Assembly: GCA_001695595.3 (NCBI GenBank)
Contig: MBPM02000029.1
Location: 663,501-727,500 of the forward strand
Direction of reading: 5' to 3'
Source of the DNA: Plasmopara viticola
Taxonomy: Eukaryota; Oomycota; Peronosporomycetes; Peronosporales; Peronosporaceae
Length of the DNA: 64,000 nt
The translations under genes and the position numbers were made by a program. Below the pieces are notes generated by a model. That model had not been told where the DNA came from. It saw only the letters and a list, made by a program, of their open reading frames with translations, and made no database searches. Below, one piece after another: positions 23,401 through 34,525 of this stretch; within the stretch, counting starts at the first letter, position 1; the number at the start of each line of letters is the position of its first letter.

Positions 23401-23409
23401 CACACTGAA
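20406..23409 (-). pseudogene. Maverick protein-primed DNA polymerase B, decayed
   Basis: The minus-strand gene runs from about 23409 to TAG at 20406-20408, about 1000 codons with many stops and frameshifts. Exonuclease-side blocks lie at 22117-21677 (GFGCRFILKHLSYNTRD, KDTMRFI). Motif A, SLYPS, is at 21455-21469. Motif C, QDTDS with the catalytic DTD, is at 20804-20815, followed by LIGKRMGQFHVDF and LGKRIYLD. Both catalytic motifs survive although the gene is dead, so inactivation is fairly recent or the motifs were preserved by chance. The 5' third (22430-23409) is duplicated at 2710-3694. A type B polymerase beside a retroviral-type integrase is diagnostic of Maverick/Polinton elements. Confidence 0.85.
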
Positions 23410-24863
23410 AATGTTTATTTATAGATGACAATGTCTTTGTATTAACATCGTTTGTAGGCAAAAAATGTAACTAGTAGTACTTTAGTTGATCGCTTATTGG
23501 CATAGTTGACCAGAGTTGGAGGTATGAGACGATGGCCTTGTAATCTGCGTGGAGAGGCACATGTTCTACTCTGATGAGTGGAGCTCTTCGCTGAGCGTCA
23601 ATGCATAGGTGTGTCGATACACAACTTTTTAGACCGGTTAAAGCTCTTATAGAATGGTGTTCGTAAGAACAAAACACACTCTTTTTAGTGGCAAGTTTTA
23701 GCATCCAAAGCAGTTGACCCCCTCAACTAAGGTATCAAGATTTCCTCTTTCATTTGTAGTCAATGCCTTTCCCTGCCCGGTAATGTCTAGTTAGGTATAG
23801 CGATGTCAGATATTAGTTTTAGAAATAAAAACAGACTCAATCTAGAGAAATCTCTCCGAGCTTCCTCTCACAAATTCGGAAAGCATTCGTGTTTTAATAA
23901 TAAGTGAGCTCTTGAGTGTCCTGGCCTGTTTACTTAAAAGCTATCAAGCCAAAGCTGCATGAGCTGTATTGCTGAGTATAATGGTAGCTTTTCGTCTCAC
24001 AAATGTTGTGCCTCAGAGCACATACTACGTAGTGTACCAGATCATCTGACTATCGGTCTGACGATTGTCCGCTGTTGACGTCAACAAGCAAATTTCTAAT
24101 AGCTGGAATAGCGTCTGCTAAAGCGCAGCAATAGGCCGCGGATATCTATCGTGTCCGGAATGATACGGTTCAAATATCGTGCCCATGTTGTTTGTTCTCC
24201 AGCAATACTAGTTGAGCAGTGTCAAGTGGACAGGCAGCACGAACACCACTATGCCCATGCTATTATCAATTTCAGTCAAGTTAAAGGAAACGTCAGGCTC
24301 CAACAAGACGCCAGTACTAATCGGAAGCTGACGAGCGCGTAACAATTTTGACACTATGGAAGAATTCACAGGTCCTCAGATACTTTTTCATAAGTGGGAC
24401 CGCGACATGCTGCAAGGACCAAAACTCGTTCTCTTGGCGTATATGTCCGCTTATAGATATATTGGGTGATTAGACAAATCAGTCTTTTAACTGCACATGC
24501 GATCTCCTTAAGACCCAGGAAGTGATACGCTAATCACCGAATGATCTTAGGTCTTCCAGCACGCCTATGTGCATGACCCTCCTTCTGCGTGTTGATACTA
24601 GACTTGCACACGACTTCCTCTTTTCTTGTCAAATTATCTACGTCAGGTGAAGCTCTGTCAACAGGAGATAATTGCATTCTCAAGCAGCGTCGTCCTCATC
24701 AAGATAGAGATTGACAAAGCATGTCTCTCAATCACCTCACGTATACTTTCGATACATTTATCTGCTGCAGAATATCTTATAATGCGACTATCTTCGAAAG
24801 TTTTTGTATCACGAGAAAGTGTTCATACAATTTTCAATTGAGAAATATCCTTAGTGGAACCCT
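22430..24863. repeat. Repeat part B, copy 2
   Basis: Matches 2710-5190. It contains the 5' third of the polymerase gene and about 1.45 kb of upstream sequence. Within the upstream part are a decayed minus-strand frame at 23704-23471 and the unassigned gene at 24837-24210, both shared with copy 1. The match ends at GTGGAACCCT, 77 bp before the AROM start codon. Confidence 0.9.
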
Positions 24864-24940
24864 GTGCGAAATATTAGCCAATCGCCACTACTCAGCTTGC
24901 CCGCGCGTGATAACCACACAAGTGTCAGAGGAATCGTGTC
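24864..24940 (+). promoter_or_regulatory. AROM proximal promoter / leader
   Basis: These 77 bp are all that separates the duplicated mobile region from the AROM ATG. A CCAAT box lies at 24878-24882. No TATA box or clear oomycete initiator is evident. If the mobile unit was inserted here, any promoter element beyond this stretch is derived from it. Confidence 0.35.
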
Positions 24941-27900
24941 ATGCCCGACACGCCACAGGTCGTTGTACCGTGCGGATCGTACGACATTGTGCTGGGCTCA
25001 TCGTTGCTGCAATCGCGCTTTGTGGCTGAGGATCTACTGCAGCGTCTGCCGAGCACTTCCACCTTTGTAATCCTCACGGATGCCAACGTCGGTCCGCTCT
25101 ACGCCGAGCCGCTACGCGCACAGCTGGCCGAGTTATTGCAGGCCCACGACAACACTGCACGCCGTGTCCTGCTACACGCTATTCCAGCAGGTGAAACGTC
25201 AAAATGCCGTGAAATGAAGGCTAAGATTGAAGACGAACTCTTGTTCCCCAACCGCTGCCATCGCGACACATGCGTCATTGCTGTAGGCGGTGGCGTCGTA
25301 GGCGACTTGGCCGGCTATGTGGCCTCTACGTACATGCGTGGGGTGCCGTTCGTGCAGGTTCCCACGTCGCTATTGGCCTGTGTGGACTCGAGCATTGGTG
25401 GCAAGACAGGCATCGATGTGGAGGCCGGAAAGAACTTGCTGGGCGCTTTTCACATGCCCCAACGCGTCTACATTGACCTAAACGTGCTCCATACGCTGCC
25501 TAAACGCGAACTCATCAATGGAATGGCTGAAGTCATCAAGTCTGGTGCTATCTTTAACGCTGAACTCTTTGAGCTGCTCGAAAACTCGACAGAGACGATC
25601 CTTTCGCTCTCGAACATGGACGTCGTGCAGCGCGTTGTCGCGCTAACTGTACAAGTAAAAGCCACGGTCGTGACGGAAGATACAAAAGAGATGGGGTTGC
25701 GTGCCATCCTTAATTTTGGCCACAGTATTGGCCACGGTCTTGAGGCGTTGCTGCAGCCAAAGTATCTGCATGGCGAGTGCATCGCCATCGGCTGCATTAA
25801 AGAGGCCGAGATTGCGCGTAGAATGGGCTTGTGCACTTCAGCTACGGTGGGGAGATTACGTCGCTGCCTTTCTGCCTATGGATTGCCAGTAAACATGCCT
25901 GATCACGTGGCAACACGTGACGTTTTGACCAAAATGGAAGTGGACAAAAAAAACAGTCAGGGTGTGAAAAAGATTGTTTTGTTGGAAAAGATTGGCAAGG
26001 TGGTGGCGACTCCGTATGCACATCCGGTGAAAGACCATGAGATTGAGCTCGTGCTTGAGAAACAAGTTCGTATGGTGCCCGGTACCAAAGCCAATGGTAC
26101 CATTCGCGTTCCAGGGTCCAAGTCTATTTCAAATCGCGTGTTACTCATGGCAGCTCTCGGGAAAGGTCTGTGCCGCATCACGGGTTTGCTACATTCGGAC
26201 GATACGCAAGTCATGATGAACGCACTGCAAAAGCTCGGCGCAAAATTCGCATGGGAAGACAATGGTGCCGTACTGGTCGTAGAGGGTACTGCTGGAAACT
26301 TTGTCACTGTACCCGATGGTATGGAGATTTATCTTGGCAATGCTGGCACGGCTGCACGCTTTCTTGCAACTGCCATGACACTGGTCTCGAGTAAACACGA
26401 CGGCGCGGTGGTCATTACGGGCAATGACCGCATGAAGGAGCGTCCAATTGCGCCGTTAGTGAACGCTTTGCGTAGCAATGGATGCGAGATTTCATACAGT
26501 GGAAACGAGGGATGTCCACCATTGGCAATTCGTGGCACTGGTTTGCGTGGTGGCACTGTACGTCTAGCCGCTAAGGTCAGCAGTCAGTACGTATCGTCTG
26601 TGCTGATCAGTGCGCCGTACGCTACAGAACCACTTGTGCTAGAGCTTGAAGAGGAGGATCCGACTTCTTTACCTTACATTCGGATGACTACTCAGCTCAT
26701 GCGACAATTTGGTATTTGCGTCGAGACGCTTGCTTCTAATCGCTACCGTGTTCCCTGTGGCGTGTATGAAAATCCAAAGGAAGTGTCTGTGGAAGTCGAC
26801 GCGTCGTCAGCTACGTACCCATTGGCGTTCGCTGCAATTACAGGCGGGAAGGTGACGGTGGAGGCTTTGGGTGACACTAGCTTACAGGGAGATGCTGAAT
26901 TTCACACGCTGCTGCGCTCTATGGGATGCACTACGGTTCAAGACGCCACCTCAACAACGGTGATAGGTCCTCAAAACGGCTCGCCTTTGAAAGCGGTAGA
27001 AATTGACATGGAGACTATGACGGACGCTTTCATGACTGCTGTCGCTCTTGCTGCCGTGGCAGACGGCACGACTAAGATCACTGGAATTTCCAATCAGCGA
27101 GTCAAGGAGTGTAATCGCATTGAGGTCATGGTGACAGAGCTGCGCAAGGTTGGCGTCGAGTGTGGTGAGCTATGCGACGGCATCTGGATCAAGGGTACTG
27201 CAGGGAAGACCGACCACCTGAAGAAGGTATCGGTTGCGTGCCACAACGATCACCGTATTGCAATGAGCTTTGCGGTTCTTGGTTGCGTAGTGAACAATGT
27301 GGTTATCTCGGACAAAGAATGCACGGATAAGACGTACCCGGAATTCTGGGACCATGTGCAGATGCATCTAGGACTCCAGGTGATGCCTGTTGTTGAAGAA
27401 AAGACTAGTACGTCTGATGCTGAACCCACAATTCCGGGTGTCTTTTTGATCGGAATGCGCGGCGCGGGCAAAAGCTCACTGGCAAAGGTCGCGTCCGCTG
27501 CGCTGAAGTTGGACTTGCTAGACACGGACAAGATGCTCGAGGAAGAGTTTGGTATGTCTATCGCAGATTTCATCGCTCACCACAACCACACATGGGAGAC
27601 TTTTCGCGAAAAGCAGAAAGAGCTTATGCTACGCTTGATCTCAAACCCGCCGTCCGGTACTATCATTTCTTGTGGTGGGGGCGTTGTAGAATCGCTAGAG
27701 ATCGTGAACGCACTGGAAAAGTACCCGTACGTGGTCCATATACACCGTGACATTACAGACATTCTGGCTTTTTTGGACTCGGACGAGGAATCACACCGCC
27801 CGCCACTAAATGACAGCCACGCGAACGTCTGGAAGCGACGGGAACCTTTATACCAGCGCAGCGCAACGTTTGAGTTCGTCGTGAACGCGGGCGACTTGGA

Positions 27901-29666
27901 TTTTCTCCGCATCGACCGCGACTTTGTCCGGTTTCTTTCCGTTATCATCCCTGGCCTACCTACAGGCTTCGACTACCGCTCTTTGTGCCGCTCAGACACT
28001 TTTTTCCTGTCGCTGACGTTTTCCGACATGAGTGATGCTCGCCCGATTTTCAGTAAAATCACGAAAGGTGCTGATGCGTTGGAATTGCGTGTAGATCTGC
28101 TAAAGCACCCAGAGGATACACAGTTTGTGGCTTCTCAAGTGGCACTTGTCCGTGCACTTTCAACCCTTCCAATCATCTTCACCGTGCGCTCGAAGGGCCA
28201 GGGCGGTGCCTTCCCTGATGGTGAAAACCACGAGCAGAGGATGTTTGAGCTGCTTCAACTGGGTGTTCGGCTAGGCTGTGAGTTCGTTGATATGGAAATG
28301 TGCTGGTCACGCAAAGCTCGCGAGCAGCTGCTGTCCCACCGTCACGGATCTGCTATCATCTCGTCCTTTCATGCTGTAAAAGAGCCAACGCCAGAGGCTG
28401 AAATCAAGGCGATTTTCCGCGAGTGTTACTCGCAAGGTCGTGTTCAGATCGTGAAAGTGGTGGTCAAGGCTTATTTTCCTGAGGATGCATTAATGGTTGA
28501 CCGTATTGCGAAAGACTTTGCGAACGAGTGGCATCAGCATATGCCAATCATTTCCTTGTGCACGACCGAAGCCGGCAAGCTGACTCGTGTTTTGAACCGC
28601 ACGCTTACGCCAGTGACGCATCCGCTGCTGCCTGTGGCCGCTGCCCCTGGACAGCTCTCGATTGAGGAGATCATGACCTTGCGCAAACAACTTGGACTAC
28701 TTTCAGGTATCTAGCTGACCACTTTTTGTGCTCTACTAGTGTCTACAATCTCACTCGTGATGGTTTTCTTTTGTTTCTATCTAATCAGCGCGCGACTTCT
28801 TTTTGTTTGGATCACCGATTGAGAATTCGCCGTCGCCTGCAATGCACAATGCCGGATTTGAGTCTATATCGCTAGCCTCTCTTTATACATACGCACTTCA
28901 CGACACCACTGATGTTCTGGAGGTTGTCAAGCGTATGCAAGCGCCCCACACCAACTTTGGGGGCGGCTCTGTTACCATTCCGCTCAAAGTGGAAATCATG
29001 GAGCATCTGAACGAGCTATCACCAGCTGCACAGGCGATTGGCGCCGTCAACACGATTGTACGTCAAGACCGCAACGGCTCACCGTACTGGATAGGAGACA
29101 ACACGGACTGGTTAGGCATCTTACGTCCAATTCGCAAGCGGTTGGCTACATTAAAGAAACCTGCACGCGAGTTGACGGCGCTTATTGTTGGCGCCGGTGG
29201 CACTTCGATGGCAGCATCGTACGCGATGCGCCAGTTGGGTGTCGCCAAGCTTTTCATTTGTAACCGCACATTGGACAAGGCGCAGGTTGTGGCTGCGCGC
29301 TTCAATGCTGACGTGTTGTCTGAGCTCACTCCCGAAACGCTTGCTGACGTGGACGTAGTTATAGGCACGATTCCGGCACAGGCTGCTTTCCAGTTACCGG
29401 ATTACCTCGTGGCTCCGCGTGCCGACGGCAGCAAGACGGTAGTGTTGGACGCTGCGTACATGCCGCCAATCACGCCGATGCTAGCCCACGCACATGGTGC
29501 TGGCGGTGCGTTGTGCATTCAGGGCTACGAGATGTTGTACGAGCAGGGCATTGAGCAATTTTATCTCTGGCACAAAGCGACGCAAGTGTGGGCCGTCAAT
29601 GAAGAAGCAATCAAAGAGGCGTGTCGTCAACAAGTACCAATCGACCAGCGACTTTCAGATGCCTGA
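24941..29666 (+). CDS. AROM: Pentafunctional AROM polypeptide (shikimate pathway)
   Basis: This one protein catalyses steps two to six of the shikimate pathway, turning DAHP into EPSP in the cytosol. Exons are 24941-28706 and 28789-29666, giving about 1547 residues, close to fungal AROM (about 1590). Domains in order are: 3-dehydroquinate synthase (1-375, GGGVVGDLAG near 115); EPSP synthase (376-816, PGSKSISNR near 390, GNAGTAARF near 466); shikimate kinase (830-1000, P-loop GMRGAGKS); type I dehydroquinase (1012-1250, ELRVDLL, SFHAVKE with the His, IVKVVVKA with the Schiff-base Lys); and shikimate dehydrogenase (1257-1547, SPAMHN, GAVNTIV, GDNTDW, VGAGGTS). The 82-bp intron (28707-28788) has GTATCT, a CTAAT branch-like site and CAG, and restores LFGSPIENSP. 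All domains look intact. It converges on APH-1, 62 bp away. Confidence 0.97.
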
Positions 29667-29728
29667 ACAAGTCGAAAAACAGCAAGATGAATCCATGCTA
29701 CCAAACGAAATAGATCAGAAAGACTGTT

Positions 29729-30544
29729 TTATTTAGCATTCACGGCTAGCTTTTTTGAGCGCCTTAGGTTCATCATAGCACCTGCGCACGCCAAGACCGC
29801 GCCGGCGTAATGAACTGGAATAGAGATATAGCAACCGTTTGTGTCCATGTTAGCCAGCGCCTAGTCAATAATTGCATCACGGTGATCTATATTAGATAAA
29901 GGCGAGAGGAATGAAGTGCCACAATTACGTACCGACAGAGCGACACCCATGTGAATAACAAACACAGCTCCGATAGCAAGCACGGACCGTTTGCGGTAGC
30001 CATCAAAGGCGACGACCATGAGAGCCACGTCCAGTGCCGTGAGCGCAAGCGTAGAGAGGGCAGCCGAAAAGACAAGTGGGATGCTCTCGCACGAGGACGA
30101 GAAGGCAGCACCACGCGATCCTGTGGACGATCCGAGGAGGCTTCCAAACATAAGCAGCGCGTGCATCGCGGAGAAGCCCACGCCGCCAGCGAGAGACGAC
30201 GTGATGTCATTTAATGGAAGTTGGTGGGAAGACGTTGTCACGCGCTTGACTGCCTCTTCGGTGCGTGTGTAGAAGTAAAAGAAGAGCATACGAAAGGCTT
30301 CATGCACTACGACACCAACAGGCACCGTGGCCGAGAGCGATGCTTTAAGGGGCGGAATGATTTGCCATAGCGTCGCCGTCACGAGAATAGCGACAAGCCA
30401 CACGAAGGCACCACTTAGCGCCAAAATAACCAACTGTGCACGTTTAGCCACAACAATGAAGAAGAGCGCGGCTAATGGCCCGAAACCTATAAGAATACAG
30501 CCAAAGAAGAGCGGCCAATTCACCGGTCCGTCGTGTAGTGCCAT
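29729..30544 (-). CDS. APH1: Gamma-secretase subunit APH-1
   Basis: APH-1 is the multipass scaffold of gamma-secretase, an intramembrane protease of endomembranes. Exons on the minus strand are 30544-29933 and 29860-29729, giving 247 residues (human APH-1a has 265). The ATG at 30544 is chosen because the open frame upstream has no other ATG. Features are NWPLFFGCILIGFGP at the N terminus, as in APH-1 helix 1, about seven hydrophobic segments, a GGVGFSAMHA helix with the conserved His, and a second His in FVIHMGVAL. The 72-bp phase-0 intron (29861-29932; GTACGT..TAG) joins to NGCYISIPVHYAGAV and a short basic tail. Read without splicing, the C terminus would be lost. Confidence 0.9.
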
Positions 30545-30766
30545 GGTGCCAGCGGCGATTGAGCTTTTCTCTGGCTTTTCGAAAGTTAATGTGCACCACA
30601 CACAAATGAAGAAGAAAAAGTCCTACTTGATATTACTACAATTCTTTCGTATGCTTATCGATACAAATCTCACTTATTTTTTGACCACTTTCAATCATAG
30701 AGTTCTTTACTTTGCGACAACTATTCACTCGGATCAATAATTCTACACTTTCAAAAACAAAAAAAC

Positions 30767-30985
30767 ATGTTGTTGGTTTCGATCAAAAGTATCGAGGCCA
30801 AAAAACATGACAAATTAACTATACGTGCTTTCAAGCATATCCACGTGTACCCGGTGGGAGGCTATGATTTGGCCAGAGAGATTGAGGTCGTGGCTCTTCT
30901 TGTTCTGAATGAAATTTTAGCCCACGGTCTCCCGTGGCTGAATGGTCTTGATGCCAACGCTTACGCGTTTAACCGTTTCAGGTAA
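30767..30985 (+). CDS. Small hypothetical ORF, doubtful
   Basis: An ATG-started 72-codon frame, with no recognised domain. Its last codons overlap a hairpin arm (30971-30985). It may be a fragment of a decayed gene or chance. It sits about 220 bp upstream of APH-1 on the opposite strand. Confidence 0.2.
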   Translation: MLLVSIKSIEAKKHDKLTIRAFKHIHVYPVGGYDLAREIEVVALLVLNEILAHGLPWLNGLDANAYAFNRFR

Positions 30986-31034
30986 TAATAAAGTGCGTGC
31001 ACTTTTCCTCTTTTTGTCGTTACTTGAAACGGTT
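30971..31034. repeat. Inverted repeat, 15-bp arms
   Basis: AACCGTTTCAGGTAA (30971-30985) and TTACTTGAAACGGTT (31020-31034) are reverse complements except for one base, with a 34-nt loop. It could be a foldback repeat, a small mobile remnant end or a transcript hairpin. No poly(U) tail follows. Confidence 0.6.
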
Positions 31035-32079
31035 TAAAGAACTGCGAGGGCACTTAAGTCTTAAAGACCGTAGTAACTGCATCTGCTGATATACTTTTAG
31101 TATCCACTTTAACTTTAAGATCTTTGATTTATTTTTTTGCTTCCCTTCCTTACAAGTCCGCTTAATATGCCATTTTGCGCGATGGGCAACAAAATTCTCA
31201 ATGCCAATTATGTCTGTCGAGTATTTCGGCAGGCATAAGTAGCTTTGAGATCTCCAGCCGCCCAATGGAGTCGACATGCTTGCCGGTGGGCTTGCTGCGT
31301 TTGGCGAGGGTATTACGTTCTCTTTCTTTGCTTGTGCTCACATATGTGCCATTCCTCCTGTGCAAATTGAGTAGGGTGCTAAACAAGTCGCATGTCTTTT
31401 CTCGAACAAGACGCTTGTTAAGTGGCGTTTTCTCATCATGAGGAGTCACTACATGGTGGCACCTCGATCTATGCTACTCCGACTTCCATTGAGAATCGCT
31501 ATAGCCTTACAGTACAATAGACGCGTGCATCAAACACCAATTCGAAGGGGTTGTGCTGCCAAACAAGCTGGCAGAATGTGCAACGGGCATTGCGCTTGAC
31601 TTTACCGACGGGCACAATCAGCTCATCAAGTAAGAGAGCAACATTTGCCACGATCAGCACTCCGAGCGGTATGCTCGAGGAGCTGTCGCTCATTTATCAG
31701 ATCTCACAAACGCACATGCGACGCTCAATCGTCTGATGACCTATTTATCCAACCATATGCAGAGACTAACTTCGATTGCAATCTCACCCTCAGCACGGGA
31801 AGATGTACGCGAAAAATATAGATTGTCCACGTGCGAGTAGTACTCGAGCGCATGCTAGCGTCACGCTGATACAGACAAGTTCAGCTTTGGCGCAGAAGCA
31901 AGCTCCTTTTGATGGCTTTTGGTCAAATCCCGCTACAGGCAATTTCACTATGGTTAGTCAGATTCATTAGAATAAAGGAAGTTTAAGGAAATAAAGTGGC
32001 CTGGCCGGTTAATTACCAGTAGCTAGGCTACTATTTGATTTCCTGAACGAGTCATTTAATGAATTTGAGAGCCCAACAT
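31035..32079. other. Gene-poor region, decayed
   Basis: Only short frames with no recognised family occur. A minus-strand frame at 31277-31020 (STDIIGIENF) has a weak retroelement flavour. I see no intact gene. Confidence 0.3.
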
Positions 32080-32560
32080 TCTGATTCTAAAGGTAAACCT
32101 TATACAGATGCCGATTTTGACCTTGCCGGACCAATGGCGACCGTCCTGTGTTATCTTTGACGCGACCGTTTCTGGCATCGGCACTGCACTGCTGCAAGCA
32201 GCCACCGAGTTGGTTTGTATAGAAATTGCGTCGCTCATGACGGTGATGTCTATGGGGTGAAGTATGCCAGCGGTTTTATACCGTCCACGATCAATGCAGA
32301 TAATCTGTTCCTACACACTATGACACACTCACTTTACCTCTAGCAAAAAAACTTTAGGTGGCTCTTTTAACTTGCAGCTTGAAGGGAAGTATGATACAAA
32401 AGAGCAAATTGCTTTGGCCGATGCCGTATCGCGTTACATAAACTTTGGAACAGCATATTACACAACTTTGACCTCGTCTGTACTTTTTAAATCCTGCGCG
32501 GGAGGACATGTGCGTAGCTTTGCTAAATACTCTAATTACCGATGGCTTATGTAACTAGAA
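32080..32560 (+). mobile_element. Gypsy-type LTR retrotransposon pol remnant (RT/RNase H)
   Basis: Plus-strand fragments resemble the RT-RNase H junction of Gypsy elements. The first is PILTLPDQWRP..IFDATVSGIGTALLQ (32108-32200 region), echoing L-P-D..DAS..GIGAALLQ. Later, after frame breaks, EGKYDTKEQIALADAVSRY resembles N-K-VADALSRR. Stops are frequent. No LTRs were found nearby. Confidence 0.4.
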
Positions 32561-33730
32561 TCAAAAATTCCTTATCGTGGTTGAGCGTGTACGATGCGCC
32601 ATTAGCCATTTATTTTCTCAACACAGAATGTTGACGTAAAATGTTTGTCTTGTGCTTTGCGCGAAAGCGTCGGTGACGTCATAGTGTTTCCTTGTTAAGA
32701 GCTGCTGCCAAATTACGCATTTTTTTAAACTCAAATCAAGTCAATTCGTAAGTACATCCTAGTCAGGTGTTAACGCTGGGACTGGGTATCGTAAGACCAC
32801 ATCTTATCACTCCTTCACAAAAAATAATTTGGAATCTATGGGTTTTCAAGGTCAAATGTTCATGTCGTGCAAAACGTTTTTTTAGACTGTCTCATCCAAT
32901 GATGCTAAGACGCTGATTTCTTTTTCAGGCCAAATGGCCACTACCCCGGCTGTACTTTTAGCCTCACAAGTCTTTACAATTTTTGTCATTGGAATATCAA
33001 CGGATTATTTACTGATGGAACAGACTTGGGTTTAGACACCACATGATAACGGTTGTGTAACCGAGCATTCGCGTCGGTATATCCTGACCCAAGAAGAGAC
33101 ATTCTGCACTATTTAATAGGTGTTATACGCTGCAATATCTTCTTTGATGAGACTGGCTTACGCTCCTTGTCAAATTTGTGTCGCCGCAATCAAATTGTAC
33201 ATTGACGCTACGACTTCTACTTTGAAGTTCAGAGAAAAAGTGTTTACCATAATCTCCGCTATGTAAAAGTGCTTCAGGCGTATCAAACGGGCAGCCACTC
33301 GGGTGCGGTCAGCTTTGCTTGCAGAAAACGTCGTTCACGACGAGCATTGATCAGTGGGCCACGTGCCACTTCAAGAGCATCATCAGAGACATGCTCTCCA
33401 GGATTAACCTACCGACTGCTTTGCATGGTATGTATAGGATGAACGCTACTTAGTGTGTTATGTTCGCGCTTCACGTGCATCGACAAGGTATCTCACTTGA
33501 TACCTTGACTTAAAGCCAATTAGCCTGTCTTTAATCAATGAATAATGCGCCACTTCTTATGCCGAAATAGAGCCCAACCGATGCTTTAGAATGAAAAAAA
33601 TATGTCATTCATGACGTGCGCTAAGTGCCGCGTCTTACGAGCACCAAGTGCCTTACGTGCTACTTCACGGGTAAGAATAGAACTCGTCCATTATCCCTTT
33701 ACTTAAGAGTGACTGTGTCGTCCATATACG

Positions 33731-33801
33731 AGTAAAGCAACGTGCAGTGATAAGGCTTTCCCATACTTATCATTGCACGTCATGTTGCACAAGCCTTTAC
33801 T
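33731..33801. repeat. Hairpin with 15-bp inner and 7-bp outer stem
   Basis: Inner arms are ACGTGCAGTGATAAG (33740-33754) and CTTATCATTGCACGT (33766-33780), one mismatch, with an 11-nt loop. Outer arms AGTAAAG (33731-33737) and CTTTACT (33795-33801) pair across an asymmetric internal loop. The 71-nt shape is like a small-RNA precursor or a foldback remnant. Confidence 0.6.
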
Positions 33802-34328
33802 TATCACATCAACGCCCTGGACCAATAAATGCTTCTTATGAGCATCGCTGAGGGATTTACGTCCCAATCCACTTTCCGAGATCTAGTTCCTAGCACAGTC
33901 AGTATCCATTGACAATTTAACGTCTGCGACGCTAATTGACTCAGTCTGCTGTCTGGTCAATAGAGCTCATCATTCCATGCAAGGAAAATTTGCCAAAGCC
34001 CAGCTGAGAGCAAAATATGATACCCAATTGCTTTGACCTAGAACTCTCGGCGTTCTAGCCACACCATACGCAGGATGAGGTCATACCTCGCATGCAAGAC
34101 AAAAATTAAACAGTATAGAAGTCGAAGAACTTTACACCTAAATTCAGGATTCTAGGTACAGTGACTCTGGATCCTGCTGCTAAGCAAACAGTAGCAGTGT
34201 GTTTGAAGAATCTCAGCACATGGCCGACTTCTTTTGATGCTGTATAGCTGTCCAATGTTCCGAAGTCTACAAGAATCAGCCATGGTTGAACAATTCTTGT
34301 CGCGGTTGTCTTAGCCAGGCTTGCAAAC

Positions 34329-34525
34329 ACGATCTGCATTTTTAGCCAGAAGTGATCGACGTCAATCTCAATTTTCTCTCTAAGGCTCACAAAACATGGT
34401 TCGTTCCTCGTCACGCGTCCACTGGAACGATCTGCATTTTTAGCTCGAAGTGATCGACGTCAATCTTTATTTTCTCTCTAAGGCTCACAAAACATGGTTT
34501 TTCCCTCGCCACGCGCCCACTGGAA
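34329..34525. repeat. Tandem duplication, 98-bp period
   Basis: ACGATCTGCATTTTTAGC..GAAGTGATCGACGTCAATCT..CTCACAAAACATGG.. occurs at 34329-34426 and again from 34427, with roughly ten differences. It is an isolated two-copy tandem repeat in non-coding sequence. Confidence 0.85.

Larger units (their letters stand above)
10695..23409. mobile_element. Decayed Maverick/Polinton-type element, coding core
   Basis: The set of genes is diagnostic: packaging ATPase, penton-like and capsid-like proteins, a retroviral-type integrase with a chromodomain, and a type B DNA polymerase with SLYPS and DTDS motifs. Each gene has in-frame stops and frameshifts, so the element is inactive. The right flank beyond the polymerase (to 24863) probably belongs to it too, and the left flank with the CRN gene may. 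No terminal inverted repeat was found by eye between 5198 and 24863 or around 10695. Confidence 0.85.

Noticed and set aside
5198..24863. Terminal inverted repeats at the ends of the large unit
   Set aside because: Comparing the first about 150 bases with the reverse complement of the last about 150 bases showed no match by eye.
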